Under the pieces are notes generated by a model. The model saw nothing but the letters and a program-made list of their open reading frames with translations, had not been told where the DNA came from and made no database searches. Of a DNA stretch of 7,767 bases, positions 1-6,913 are shown piece by piece (within the stretch, counting starts at the first letter, position 1; every line of letters begins with the position of its first letter). The DNA is from an uncultured Parasphingopyxis sp. (GTDB lineage Bacteria; Pseudomonadota; Alphaproteobacteria; Sphingomonadales; Sphingomonadaceae), in contig CAJQMX010000047.1 in the NCBI GenBank assembly GCA_905479515.1, forward strand, positions 1 through 7,767, read 5' to 3'. Position numbers and translations under genes: made by a program.

Positions 1-1003
1 CGCCGCTACCCGCATAACCGCGAAACTGGCCAATCTGATCGATGATCGGTCGGCCTGAGATGGCCCACCATAATTCTTCGTCTTCGGCGGCCGCCCGAAC
101 GGTTACATCGTTAAACGCACTACGGGTCGACAAGTGAAATCCCAGGGCACGCTCCCCGTCCTGCGCTCCGCCCTCAAACCGGATAATCGAAGTGAATGGT
201 TTGCCGATGATATCCGTTGCTGGGCGGCCCAGCGCTTCAAAGAGCTTGGGAGAAACATAGGCGATTCTGCCGCCTCGATCGGTCTCCCAAAACCAGCCAC
301 TGCCATTGGCTTCAAATTCTTCAAGCAGGCGGTTGGCGCGCCTTGCCTTGGAATCGTTCTTTTCCCGCACCCTGCTTTGCGCCGCATCAAGGCGCAGATT
401 GACCAGTGTCGCCATCCAGAATCCTGTAAAGACTACGATACCGACAATCGCGACCTGATATTGGCCGGACAATATACTGCCGGTTGTGATCGAAGCGGCG
501 ACCAATGCCAGTGCCGCAGCCTGGATCGGCATAAATGCGACGAGTATGATCAGGAAGGTAATGCCCAGCGATACAAAACAAAGCGCTCCGATCGGGGATG
601 TGCCGAGCGCCCAAATCTCCCAGCCGAGTATGGCGATACCGCTGCCAAGTGCGCCTGCAATTGGCAGCATCGCCCGAATGACGCGATGGGGCGGTAGTCG
701 TTTGACGGCACTCGAACGCGCCAGGAGCAACGTAATCAGGCTGATTCCGAACATCGCCACGGAATAGATGGCGGCACTGATTCCGATGCTCGCAGATTGC
801 AGGCTCCATATGGCGATCATGACAAGTGTGAGAGTCAATGATTGCGCGTAAATGGTCATCGGCCACATTGCCGCGCTGCGCTGAATTTTGTGGATCTGGT
901 CTTCCGTCTGAAATGTGGATTCTGCTTCAGCGAGCCCCAAGCCGGAAATCCAGCCCGGGCTTTCCCCGTGATCCGTTTCGGTAAGTCTAGAGCGTAAATC
1001 CAT
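1..1003 (-). CDS. Membrane-anchored PAS-domain sensor, partial (probably a c-di-GMP GGDEF/EAL signalling protein)
   Basis: This is the N-terminal part (334 residues) of an inner-membrane signalling protein; the reading frame is still open at the left edge, so the output domain is not visible. A cytoplasmic N-terminal stretch (about 1-45) includes WISGLGL near residue 18. About six hydrophobic helices follow, at roughly 49-68, 73-95, 111-133, 137-158, 161-179 and 183-203. Next comes a charged, probably coiled-coil linker (about 204-232), then a PAS domain beginning at GSGWFWETD (234-242) and still running at the edge, which ends in FRGYAGSG. From memory, this order and the wording of the PAS end resemble sphingomonad proteins that continue into GGDEF and EAL domains, which make or degrade cyclic di-GMP. 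That output is inference; a histidine kinase is the main alternative. The ATG is preceded directly by an in-frame stop (1004-1006) and by GGGGA at 1008-1012, four bases away, which fixes the start. It is divergent from phaB. Confidence 0.72.
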   Translation of the reverse strand, partial: MDLRSRLTETDHGESPGWISGLGLAEAESTFQTEDQIHKIQRSAAMWPMTIYAQSLTLTLVMIAIWSLQSASIGISAAIYSVAMFGISLITLLLARSSAVKRLPPHRVIRAMLPIAGALGSGIAILGWEIWALGTSPIGALCFVSLGITFLIILVAFMPIQAAALALVAASITTGSILSGQYQVAIVGIVVFTGFWMATLVNLRLDAAQSRVREKNDSKARRANRLLEEFEANGSGWFWETDRGGRIAYVSPKLFEALGRPATDIIGKPFTSIIRFEGGAQDGERALGFHLSTRSAFNDVTVRAAAEDEELWWAISGRPIIDQIGQFRGYAGSG

Positions 1004-1085
1004 TCAATCCCCATAGGGAAAAGCAATGAGAAGCGGCTTTAGGACATTGGTTAATTTTTGCGTTACAGTCTCGGCACAGTCCTTG

Positions 1086-1099
1086 ATCCTCAAAAGGAT
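1086..1099. repeat. Short inverted repeat ATCCT-CAAA-AGGAT
   Basis: Two perfect 5-base arms flank a four-base spacer in the phaB/PAS divergent region. There is no T-run after either side, so it does not look like an intrinsic terminator. It could be half of an operator or simply chance; a 5-bp arm is common in 7.7 kb. Confidence 0.25.
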
Positions 1100-1104
1100 A
1101 GTTC

Positions 1105-1118
1105 TTGCGCCGCTGCAA
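1105..1118. repeat. Dyad TTGC-N6-GCAA upstream of phaB (possible operator)
   Basis: Four-base arms TTGC (1105-1108) and GCAA (1115-1118) flank a six-base spacer about 53 bp before the phaB start. PHA regulators of the PhaR family in alphaproteobacteria are known to bind TGC-rich dyads, so this is a candidate site. The arms are short and the spacing differs from the CTGC-N3/4-GCAG form I recall, so the assignment is weak. Confidence 0.22.
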
Positions 1119-1157
1119 TTTCCTACCCTAAACATATGATGGAGAAGAGTGGTTTGT

Positions 1158-1163
1158 AGAGGA
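1158..1163 (+). promoter_or_regulatory. Ribosome-binding site of phaB
   Basis: AGAGGA lies seven bases before the ATG at 1171 and is a good match to the anti-Shine-Dalgarno sequence. It supports this ATG over the out-of-frame ATG at 1163-1165, which overlaps the site itself. Confidence 0.7.
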
Positions 1164-1170
1164 TGGTAAA

Positions 1171-1893
1171 ATGGCAAGAATTGCAATCGTAACGGGCGGA
1201 ACGCGCGGTATCGGAGAGGCAATCAGCGTTGCTTTGAAGGAACAGGGCATGACTGTCGTCGCGAATTATGGCGGTAATGACGAAAAGGCGCGCGCTTTTA
1301 CAGAACGGACAGGGATTGCTGCCCGAAAATGGGATGTTGGCGATTTTGAGGCCTGCCAGACAGGGTGCGCGCAAGTGGCCGAAGAGGTCGGTACGGTTGA
1401 TGTTGTCGTCAACAATGCGGGCATTACACGAGACGGCACGCTAGCCCGGATGACCTATGACGACTGGAACGAGGTCATGCGCGTCAATCTGGGCGGCTGT
1501 TTCAACATGGCGAAAGCCTGTTTCCCCGGAATGCGTGAACGCGGTTGGGGCCGGATCGTCAATATCGGTTCGATCAACGGGCAGGGCGGCCAATATGGTC
1601 AGGTCAATTACGCTGCAGCAAAATCGGGCATTCATGGGTTTACCAAGGCATTGGCACAAGAAGGTGCAAAGGTTGGCGTGACCGTCAATGCGCTGGCACC
1701 GGGCTATATCGATACGGACATGGTTGCCGCCGTTCCCGACGCAGTGCTTGAAAAAATCGTCGCAAAGATTCCGGTTGGTCGTCTCGGTCAGGCCGAGGAA
1801 ATCGCACGCGGCGTCGCCTTTCTCTGCTCGGAGGATGCAGGTTTCGTCACAGGTTCGACAATGTCGATCAATGGCGGCCAGCATATGTACTGA
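1171..1893 (+). CDS. phaB: Acetoacetyl-CoA reductase PhaB (short-chain dehydrogenase)
   Basis: This enzyme reduces acetoacetyl-CoA to (R)-3-hydroxybutyryl-CoA with NADPH (EC 1.1.1.36), the second step of polyhydroxybutyrate synthesis, in the cytoplasm near the granules. The 240-residue product is a full-length classical SDR. It shows the Rossmann glycine motif TGGTRGIG (8-15), NNAG (81-84), the tetrad Asn in RVNLGG (N106), catalytic Ser134 in NIGS, and Tyr147 and Lys151 in YAAAK. The stretches NNAGITRD, GWGRIVNI, HGFTKALAQE, GYIDTDMV and the end INGGQHMY match the PhaB family as I know it from Ralstonia, where the equivalent residues are S138, Y151 and K155; this separates it from FabG. The ATG has AGAGGA seven bases upstream. 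Its stop overlaps the ATG of the RHH gene (TGATG). The usual partner phaA (thiolase) is not in the window. FabG-like activity is the only serious alternative. Confidence 0.93.
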   Translation: MARIAIVTGGTRGIGEAISVALKEQGMTVVANYGGNDEKARAFTERTGIAARKWDVGDFEACQTGCAQVAEEVGTVDVVVNNAGITRDGTLARMTYDDWNEVMRVNLGGCFNMAKACFPGMRERGWGRIVNIGSINGQGGQYGQVNYAAAKSGIHGFTKALAQEGAKVGVTVNALAPGYIDTDMVAAVPDAVLEKIVAKIPVGRLGQAEEIARGVAFLCSEDAGFVTGSTMSINGGQHMY

Positions 1894-2156
1894 TGCCAGC
1901 GGGCGGCCATCAAGTGGTGCAGGACCTGTTTCAACCGCCGGTTAAGCGCAGCATTACGATTGCCGGCCATCAGACCTCCGTCACGCTTGAGCCACTCTTC
2001 TGGCAGGGGCTGGAGCGGGCGGCGAAACACGCTGGCGTGCCACTCAATGCCCTTGTCGCCCGGATTGATGCCGCGCGGCTGGAAACTGATACTCCGCCCA
2101 ACCTCGCCAGCGCGTTGCGGGCCTGGCTCTACCATAGCATTGTGGATGATCGTTAG
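1893..2156 (+). CDS. Ribbon-helix-helix DNA-binding protein (RHH_4-like)
   Basis: This 87-residue protein is predicted to be a small dimeric DNA-binding protein of the ribbon-helix-helix fold. After a short, less typical N-terminus (1-16), the sequence PVKRSITIAGHQTSVTLEP carries the basic segment and a beta-strand (about 29-33). Two helices follow: FWQGLERAAKHAG (36-48) and, after LNALVARIDAAR, NLASALRAWLYHSIV (70-84). This pattern fits Pfam RHH_4 (PF13467) as I remember it; the family is common in alphaproteobacteria and mostly uncharacterised. The ATG shares one base with the phaB stop, so it is probably translationally coupled; no strong Shine-Dalgarno is visible. GTG codons at residues 8 and 9 are possible alternative starts, since the conserved part begins near residue 17. 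The 3' end overlaps the convergent glutamate dehydrogenase gene by four bases. A role as regulator of phaB or of itself is inference. Confidence 0.8.
   Translation: MPAGGHQVVQDLFQPPVKRSITIAGHQTSVTLEPLFWQGLERAAKHAGVPLNALVARIDAARLETDTPPNLASALRAWLYHSIVDDR
2153..2156. other. Overlapping convergent stop codons (TTAG)
   Basis: The four bases TTAG contain the plus-strand TAG that ends the RHH gene (2154-2156) and, read on the other strand, the TAA that ends the glutamate dehydrogenase gene (2155-2153). The two genes therefore overlap tail to tail by four bases, leaving no intergenic space for a terminator for either transcript. Confidence 0.9.
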
Positions 2157-5100
2157 CCGTCGCGTCCCAACAACAATCTCGTCTGTGCTCCGATCTGGGC
2201 CAGCATGGCAGCGCTGGGTGCAGGGGCGAGGCGCGCGCGGTCGATCAACTGGATGAACTGGCGGATACGCGGCTCATTTTGCTCCAGCCATGTTTCGACC
2301 TCAGCCAGCGGATTGCCGTTCGTTGTACGGGCCAGGAAATCGAGCCGGAATTGCTCGAAATCGCGGCTCAGCCCCGCGACAAGTAACCGCTCCCACGGAT
2401 CGCTTGACCCATAGTTCAACGCTGTTCCGTTGGCCCAGTCCAGCTTCAGCGCTTCGCCTAGGCGCGAATAGGCTTGGGTAACTTCCACCTCATCGACGCC
2501 GAGCTGTGCGGCAAGCGCCGCTGTGCTGACGATGCCCTTGAGTTCGGATATCCGGATGATCCGGTTAATCAGGGTCGAATCCACCTCAATACCAGCGAGT
2601 TTGTGGCGCATCGCATTGGAAACCTGCTGCTCTTCATCCTTGACCAGTTCGTCCATCGCAGCGTTCAGACGTCCAACGCCCGGCCCAAGCCTTTTCGCAA
2701 GTTCGCTCGGCATAGCGGTGGCGTCGCTGACCCGAATGAGGTCAGCCAATACAAGTCGCAAATTGGCCTGGGCCATGCTGAACAGCGTTAGCCTGTCGGT
2801 TTCTGGAATAGTGGCTTGTTCAATCGCTGCCCAAAGAGGTTCCAGGTCGAACAGGGATTCTGCGGCGAAATAGGCAACTGCAATATGGGCGAGCCCTACC
2901 CCTTCTTCCTCGCAAAGCTCAAACGGCATGACAAAGCCGAGCCGGTTGATCACCCGGTTGGCAATCTTTGTGGAGATGATTTCGCGGCGCAGCCGATGGT
3001 TGCCGATCGCTTCGGGAAAGCCTTCCCGCATAGCGTGCGGGAAGCTGTTGCGCAGCAGCGGGTCGAGCATCGGATCGTCGGGAAGGTCCGTGTTTTCGAC
3101 CGCATCCTGCAGCGTTAATTTGCTATGGGCGAGCAACACGGAAAGCTCGGGCCGGGTTAAACCCCGATTGTCGTTCTGGCGGCGAAGCAGTTCATCATTC
3201 GCACCCAGACCCTCAACCAGCCGGTCAATACGATCATTGGCTTCAAGCGTTTCGGTGACCCGCACATGGCTCGGAAGGTCAGCGGCGCTGCTATGTTCGG
3301 CAAGCGATAGCGCCAGCGTTTGCAAGCGGTTATCCTCGAGAACGAGAAACCCGACATCATCCGTCATGGATTCAAGCAGGCTGTTACGGGCCTCAAATTC
3401 GAGGCGGTCTTCGATCATCTCGCGGTTAAGGGCGATCTTGATATTGACCTCATTATCAGAGCAATCAACGCCCGCGCTATTGTCGATAAAGTCGGTATTG
3501 ATGCGCCCGCCAAGGATGGCAAACTCGATACGCCCGGCCTGGGTAACGCCCAGATTCGCACCCTCGCCAATTGCCCTGGCGCGGACATCGCGGCCATTGA
3601 CGCGCAATTTGTCATTGGCCGGATCGCCGACATCGACATGCCCTTCGTTTGACGCCTTGATATAGGTGCCGATGCCGCCGAACCAAATCAGATCAAGCTC
3701 GGCCTTGAGGATTGCAGAGATGATCTGCGAGGGGCGCATGACCTCTTCGGTTACGCCCAGCATCTCCTGAATTTCGGGCGAAAGCGGGATTTCCTTCATG
3801 CTGCGTGGGAATATCCCACCGCCTTTGGAAATCAGTGTCTCGTCATAATCTTCCCAGCTCGAACGCGGCAGTTCGAATATGCGCGCGCGCTCCGTCCAGC
3901 TTGATGCGGGATCAGGATCGGGATCGAGGAAGATGTGGCGATGATCGAATGCCGCGACCAGTTTGATCGCCTTAGAGAGCAGCATACCGTTGCCGAACAC
4001 ATCGCCTGACATATCGCCGCAGCCGCCGACACGAATGGGATCGGTCTGCACATCGATGCCCATTTCGAGGAAATGCCGCTGCACGGAAATCCAGGCGCCC
4101 TTGGCCGTGATGCCCATCGCCTTATGGTCGTAGCCATGCCCGCCGCCGCTCGCAAAGGCATCGCCGAGCCAGAACTTGCGGTCCAGTGCGATTGTGTTGG
4201 CGACATCGGAGAAGCTCGCCGTGCCCTTGTCCGCCGCGACAACGAAATAGGGATCGTCATCGTCCCGGATGACAACGCGGTCGGGATGGACGACATCATT
4301 CTCCACTAGATTGTCGGTCACCGACAGCAATGTCCGAATGAATGTGCGGTAGCTTTCCGTGCCTTCGGCGATCCATGCATCGCGATCCTCAGCCGGGTTG
4401 GGCAGGGCTTTGGGATAAAAGCCGCCCTTGGCACCGGTTGGCACGATCACGGCGTTCTTCACGAGCTGTGCCTTCATCAGGCCCAGAATCTCGGTCCGGA
4501 AATCATCGCGCCGGTCTGACCATCTCAGGCCGCCGCGCGCGATAGGCCCGCCGCGCAGGTGAATGCCTTCCACGCGCGGGCTGTAAACCCAGATCTCGCG
4601 CCACGGCACAGGAGCGGGCAGGCCCGGAATGGTCGAACTGTCCAGCTTGAATGCCAGCGCTTCATTGGCGGCTGGCGCGAATGCGTTGGTTCGTAAGCAG
4701 GCGGTGACGACCGAGCGGATCGCCCGGAGGATTGCATCGTCATCAATGGCCGCAACTTTGGTAAGCGCTGTGTCTATCCGCTGATTGATCGCGCGCAGCT
4801 CCGCGTCCCGATCCCCTTCGAAATCAGGATTGTGCAGCGTATCGAACAGCTCGATGATGGCGCGGGTGATGTCGGGTTCATCGCGCAATGTTTCGACGAC
4901 CGTCGCCAGACCATAGCTCAGACCCGTTTGCCGCAGATAGCGGAACCAAGCGCGCAGCAAGGTAACATCGCGCGGGTTAAGACCGACGGAAATGATCAGC
5001 TGATTAAACTCATCATTCTCGGCGCGTCCCTCAAGCACTGCTGAAAGCGCGCCTTCCTTTATGCCCGCGCGTTCGAGGAGCGTGTCGAGATCAGACACGC

Positions 5101-6820
5101 CGTCGACCTCAAGCAGGAAATCGTGAATATAGCCAAGCTGTCCGCGTTTGAGCGGCGTCGGGATTTCTTCAAGCACACGGAAGCCGAAATTCTCGAGCAC
5201 GGGCACCGTGTCAGACAAGGGGATCGAGGCGCCAAGCCGGTAGAGTTTGAGCCGCAGTTGTGATCCGCTGTCGCCTTCCAGCCGATAGAGGCGGACGCCG
5301 CGTTGATGGTCATTGAGGCCGCGCAATCGCAATATGTCTTTCGCCGCTTCCTGGGCGCCATATTCGCTGCGATATCCACCCGGAAAAGCGTTCGCGTAAA
5401 TCAGTGTCAGCCGCGCCGCACGGGCTGAGGGCAGCCTTTCGCCCAGTTCGGCTTCAACAGCCGGGGACCATCCGCGAACCATCTGTTCGATTTCAGTGTC
5501 CAGGGCTTCCGCATCTGGCTCCAGCGGATCGTCTCCAATGTCGAGCGTGTAACGGATAAAGGCGAGGTCACCGTCTCCCAATTCGATCGCCCAGCTCGAG
5601 ATCATGGCGCCGGTCGCCTCTTCCAGGCGTCCGCCGATGGTCGTGCGCCGATCAGTTGAAAGTTCGTCGCGCGGCAACCAGACAAAGGCAAACAGATGAC
5701 GCTTCATCGGTCCCTTGATGAGAAGCAGTTTGGGGCGGGGGCGATCAGCCAGCGACATGGCTGTCAACGCGGCTCGTTTCATCGACTCCGCGTCAAAGGA
5801 GATCAGTAGATCGTGCGGCAGACGCGACAGCGCATGTTCAAGCGCCTTGCCAGCATGGCTTTCCCGATCAAATCCCAGATCGGCTTCAAGCGCCGCGAGG
5901 CGCTGGCGCAGAACCGGCACTTCCTCGGCCGGGGCATTGAGCGCGACGCTGGTCCACAGGCCAGCATGAACCGAAAGGCTGGTCAGCTCGCCATTTTCGT
6001 AGATCGGTACGATCGCGAGATCGAGCGGCACGCGACGATGAACGGTGGCGAGCCGATCGGCCTTGGAAAGCAGGGGCGCGGTTCCGCCATTATCAAAATA
6101 GCTGAATGCGGCTTCGCGGGTGCGCATGTTCCAGCAGGTCGGGCCAACGGCACGGAATATGCCAAGCCCGGCCTCACGCTCACCGAGCCGGTTTTCGATA
6201 TAATGGCCAACTTGCGTGAAATGATGGTCGGCAAACCAGGTGAGCAATGTCCGCCCCTCCGGATCGTCAATAGACTCGGCATCGGCGCGCATTCTTTCCT
6301 GAAGGGCAGGCCAGTCACGCACGGCGGCGCGCACATCGCGCAAAACCTGATGCACATCGGCCAGAAGCTCCAGCCGGGTGCGCGCATCGACTCTGTCGAC
6401 TTCAAGATAAACAAAGGATTCGCGTTTTGCCCCTTCGCGATTGGGCGCACACTCCGCAATCCGATGGTCGTCATCACGCACCACCGACATGATGGGATGC
6501 AACAGGCGCAATACCGTCAGGCCATGCGCGCCAACCGCGCCGGTAATCGAATCCACGATGAATGGCATATCGTCATTGACGATTGCCATGCGCATGAAGC
6601 GGCGGCCTTTATCGTCGGTGATCGATTCCAGCTTCACCTGGGCCATGTCCGGCATTCGTTCGGCCGCTGTGGAGGCAACAAAACGCGCAGCTTCCAGAGC
6701 TTCGGCATGGCTGAAATTGTCGGTTTCCCCTGGCAGCGCATCACGCACAAGCGCGTCGGCAATGGCTGCGATATGGGCTTCGGTTTGCTCGCTATGCGAG
6801 TCTTGCGGAACCTTGTTCAT
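2153..6820 (-). CDS. gdhZ: NAD-dependent glutamate dehydrogenase, large (180-kDa) class
   Basis: This enzyme oxidatively deaminates L-glutamate to 2-oxoglutarate and ammonium with NAD+ (EC 1.4.1.2), feeding glutamate into the TCA cycle. The 1555-residue length is normal for the class, named GdhZ in Caulobacter and GdhB in Pseudomonas. N-terminal ACT-like regulatory segments lie at about 75-145 (MAIVNDDMPFIVDSITGAVG), 365-430 and 510-580. The catalytic core shows RGGPIARGGLRWSDR (756-770), the substrate-lysine motif PTGAKGGF (794-801, K798), VAADKGTASFSD (K865), GGCGDMSGDVFGNG (932-945, nucleotide-binding) and GEGANLG (from 1085) leading to GVDCSDNEVNIKI. A long helical C-terminal domain follows. 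No frameshift or missing core residue was seen. The ATG is the furthest upstream start, since an in-frame TAG lies at 6830-6832; the only Shine-Dalgarno-like stretch, GGGGAG, is an unusually long 14 bases away. In Caulobacter the homologue also affects cell division; whether that holds here is unknown. Confidence 0.96.
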   Translation of the reverse strand: MNKVPQDSHSEQTEAHIAAIADALVRDALPGETDNFSHAEALEAARFVASTAAERMPDMAQVKLESITDDKGRRFMRMAIVNDDMPFIVDSITGAVGAHGLTVLRLLHPIMSVVRDDDHRIAECAPNREGAKRESFVYLEVDRVDARTRLELLADVHQVLRDVRAAVRDWPALQERMRADAESIDDPEGRTLLTWFADHHFTQVGHYIENRLGEREAGLGIFRAVGPTCWNMRTREAAFSYFDNGGTAPLLSKADRLATVHRRVPLDLAIVPIYENGELTSLSVHAGLWTSVALNAPAEEVPVLRQRLAALEADLGFDRESHAGKALEHALSRLPHDLLISFDAESMKRAALTAMSLADRPRPKLLLIKGPMKRHLFAFVWLPRDELSTDRRTTIGGRLEEATGAMISSWAIELGDGDLAFIRYTLDIGDDPLEPDAEALDTEIEQMVRGWSPAVEAELGERLPSARAARLTLIYANAFPGGYRSEYGAQEAAKDILRLRGLNDHQRGVRLYRLEGDSGSQLRLKLYRLGASIPLSDTVPVLENFGFRVLEEIPTPLKRGQLGYIHDFLLEVDGVSDLDTLLERAGIKEGALSAVLEGRAENDEFNQLIISVGLNPRDVTLLRAWFRYLRQTGLSYGLATVVETLRDEPDITRAIIELFDTLHNPDFEGDRDAELRAINQRIDTALTKVAAIDDDAILRAIRSVVTACLRTNAFAPAANEALAFKLDSSTIPGLPAPVPWREIWVYSPRVEGIHLRGGPIARGGLRWSDRRDDFRTEILGLMKAQLVKNAVIVPTGAKGGFYPKALPNPAEDRDAWIAEGTESYRTFIRTLLSVTDNLVENDVVHPDRVVIRDDDDPYFVVAADKGTASFSDVANTIALDRKFWLGDAFASGGGHGYDHKAMGITAKGAWISVQRHFLEMGIDVQTDPIRVGGCGDMSGDVFGNGMLLSKAIKLVAAFDHRHIFLDPDPDPASSWTERARIFELPRSSWEDYDETLISKGGGIFPRSMKEIPLSPEIQEMLGVTEEVMRPSQIISAILKAELDLIWFGGIGTYIKASNEGHVDVGDPANDKLRVNGRDVRARAIGEGANLGVTQAGRIEFAILGGRINTDFIDNSAGVDCSDNEVNIKIALNREMIEDRLEFEARNSLLESMTDDVGFLVLEDNRLQTLALSLAEHSSAADLPSHVRVTETLEANDRIDRLVEGLGANDELLRRQNDNRGLTRPELSVLLAHSKLTLQDAVENTDLPDDPMLDPLLRNSFPHAMREGFPEAIGNHRLRREIISTKIANRVINRLGFVMPFELCEEEGVGLAHIAVAYFAAESLFDLEPLWAAIEQATIPETDRLTLFSMAQANLRLVLADLIRVSDATAMPSELAKRLGPGVGRLNAAMDELVKDEEQQVSNAMRHKLAGIEVDSTLINRIIRISELKGIVSTAALAAQLGVDEVEVTQAYSRLGEALKLDWANGTALNYGSSDPWERLLVAGLSRDFEQFRLDFLARTTNGNPLAEVETWLEQNEPRIRQFIQLIDRARLAPAPSAAMLAQIGAQTRLLLGRDG

Positions 6821-6822
6821 GG

Positions 6823-6840
6823 GGGGCAGCTATGCTCCCC
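6823..6840 (-). repeat. Hairpin at the gdhZ ribosome-binding site
   Basis: On the coding strand GGGG-AGC (6840-6834), loop ATA (6833-6831), GCT (6830-6828), one bulged G (6827), and CCCC (6826-6823) can fold into a seven-pair hairpin ending two bases before the ATG. The 5' arm contains the only Shine-Dalgarno-like stretch of gdhZ, so the fold would hide it. Seen in sequence; its function is inference. Confidence 0.4.
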
Positions 6841-6849
6841 AAATTGGGG
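6837..6849. repeat. 13-bp palindrome CCCCAAATTGGGG
   Basis: Six-base arms CCCCAA and TTGGGG flank a single central A. It ends 17 bases from the gdhZ ATG and shares its GGGG with the hairpin described at 6823-6840, so on RNA the two foldings exclude each other. As DNA it has the symmetry of a small operator site. Confidence 0.4.
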
Positions 6850-6859
6850 CTACTCAACC

Positions 6860-6873
6860 CTTGTCTGCACAAG
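6860..6873. repeat. Inverted repeat CTTGT-CTGC-ACAAG
   Basis: Perfect five-base arms flank a four-base spacer, 40 bp upstream of the gdhZ ATG. There is no following T-run. It could be an operator half or a small hairpin in the gdhZ leader; arms this short may be chance. Confidence 0.25.
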
Positions 6874-6913
6874 CATCTTGATGATTTCACTGTGCCGGAA
6901 GGCGGAAGGCTGG

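Larger units (their letters stand above)
1004..1170. promoter_or_regulatory. Divergent intergenic region between the PAS sensor gene and phaB
   Basis: This 167-bp region must hold the promoters of both divergent genes. On the plus strand a TATGAT hexamer at 1135-1140 resembles a sigma-70 -10 box, but no good -35 box lies 16-18 bp upstream; TTGCGC at 1105-1110 is 24 bp away. On the minus strand I see no convincing -35/-10 pair. The region is locally A+T-richer around 1040-1060 (ttggttaattttt), and it holds two short inverted repeats listed separately. No gene of its own is supported. That promoters lie here is inferred from gene orientation; their exact positions are not resolved. Confidence 0.5.
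6821..6913 (-). promoter_or_regulatory. Leader/intergenic region upstream of gdhZ with nested inverted repeats
   Basis: This 93-bp gap separates the stop of the upstream same-strand gene from the gdhZ ATG. It contains three short dyads, at 6823-6840, 6837-6849 and 6860-6873, listed separately. None is followed by a U-run on the coding strand, so I see no intrinsic terminator and co-transcription with the upstream gene remains possible. A weak promoter candidate on the coding strand is TTGAGT (6857-6852) followed 17 bases later by CATAGC, but the -10 match is poor. Promoter, operator or translational control are all possible; the sequence alone does not decide. Confidence 0.4.

Noticed and set aside
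134..866. Several open frames on both strands at the left end.
   Set aside because: They overlap the membrane PAS protein, whose frame has coherent transmembrane helices and a PAS domain; the alternatives are rich in Arg, Cys and His and show no domain.
1136..1159. Seven-codon mini-frame (MMEKSGL) just before phaB, whose stop overlaps the phaB ribosome-binding site.
   Set aside because: No ribosome-binding site precedes it, it has no run of regulatory codons, and so short a frame is easily accidental.
2928..3665. A 245-codon plus-strand open frame inside gdhZ.
   Set aside because: The product is extremely rich in Ser and Arg, as expected of a shifted shadow of the real gene, and it lies opposite the conserved dehydrogenase region.
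3898..3934. Repetitive GGATC-like run on the plus strand within gdhZ.
   Set aside because: It is explained by codons for a short Asp-Pro repeat (DPDPDP) normally found in this part of the dehydrogenase.
6850..6876. Eight-codon mini-frame (MLVQTRVE) on the minus strand in the gdhZ leader, a possible attenuator peptide.
   Set aside because: It has no Shine-Dalgarno, no repeated regulatory codons such as Glu or Gln runs, and no terminator hairpin with a U-run follows.
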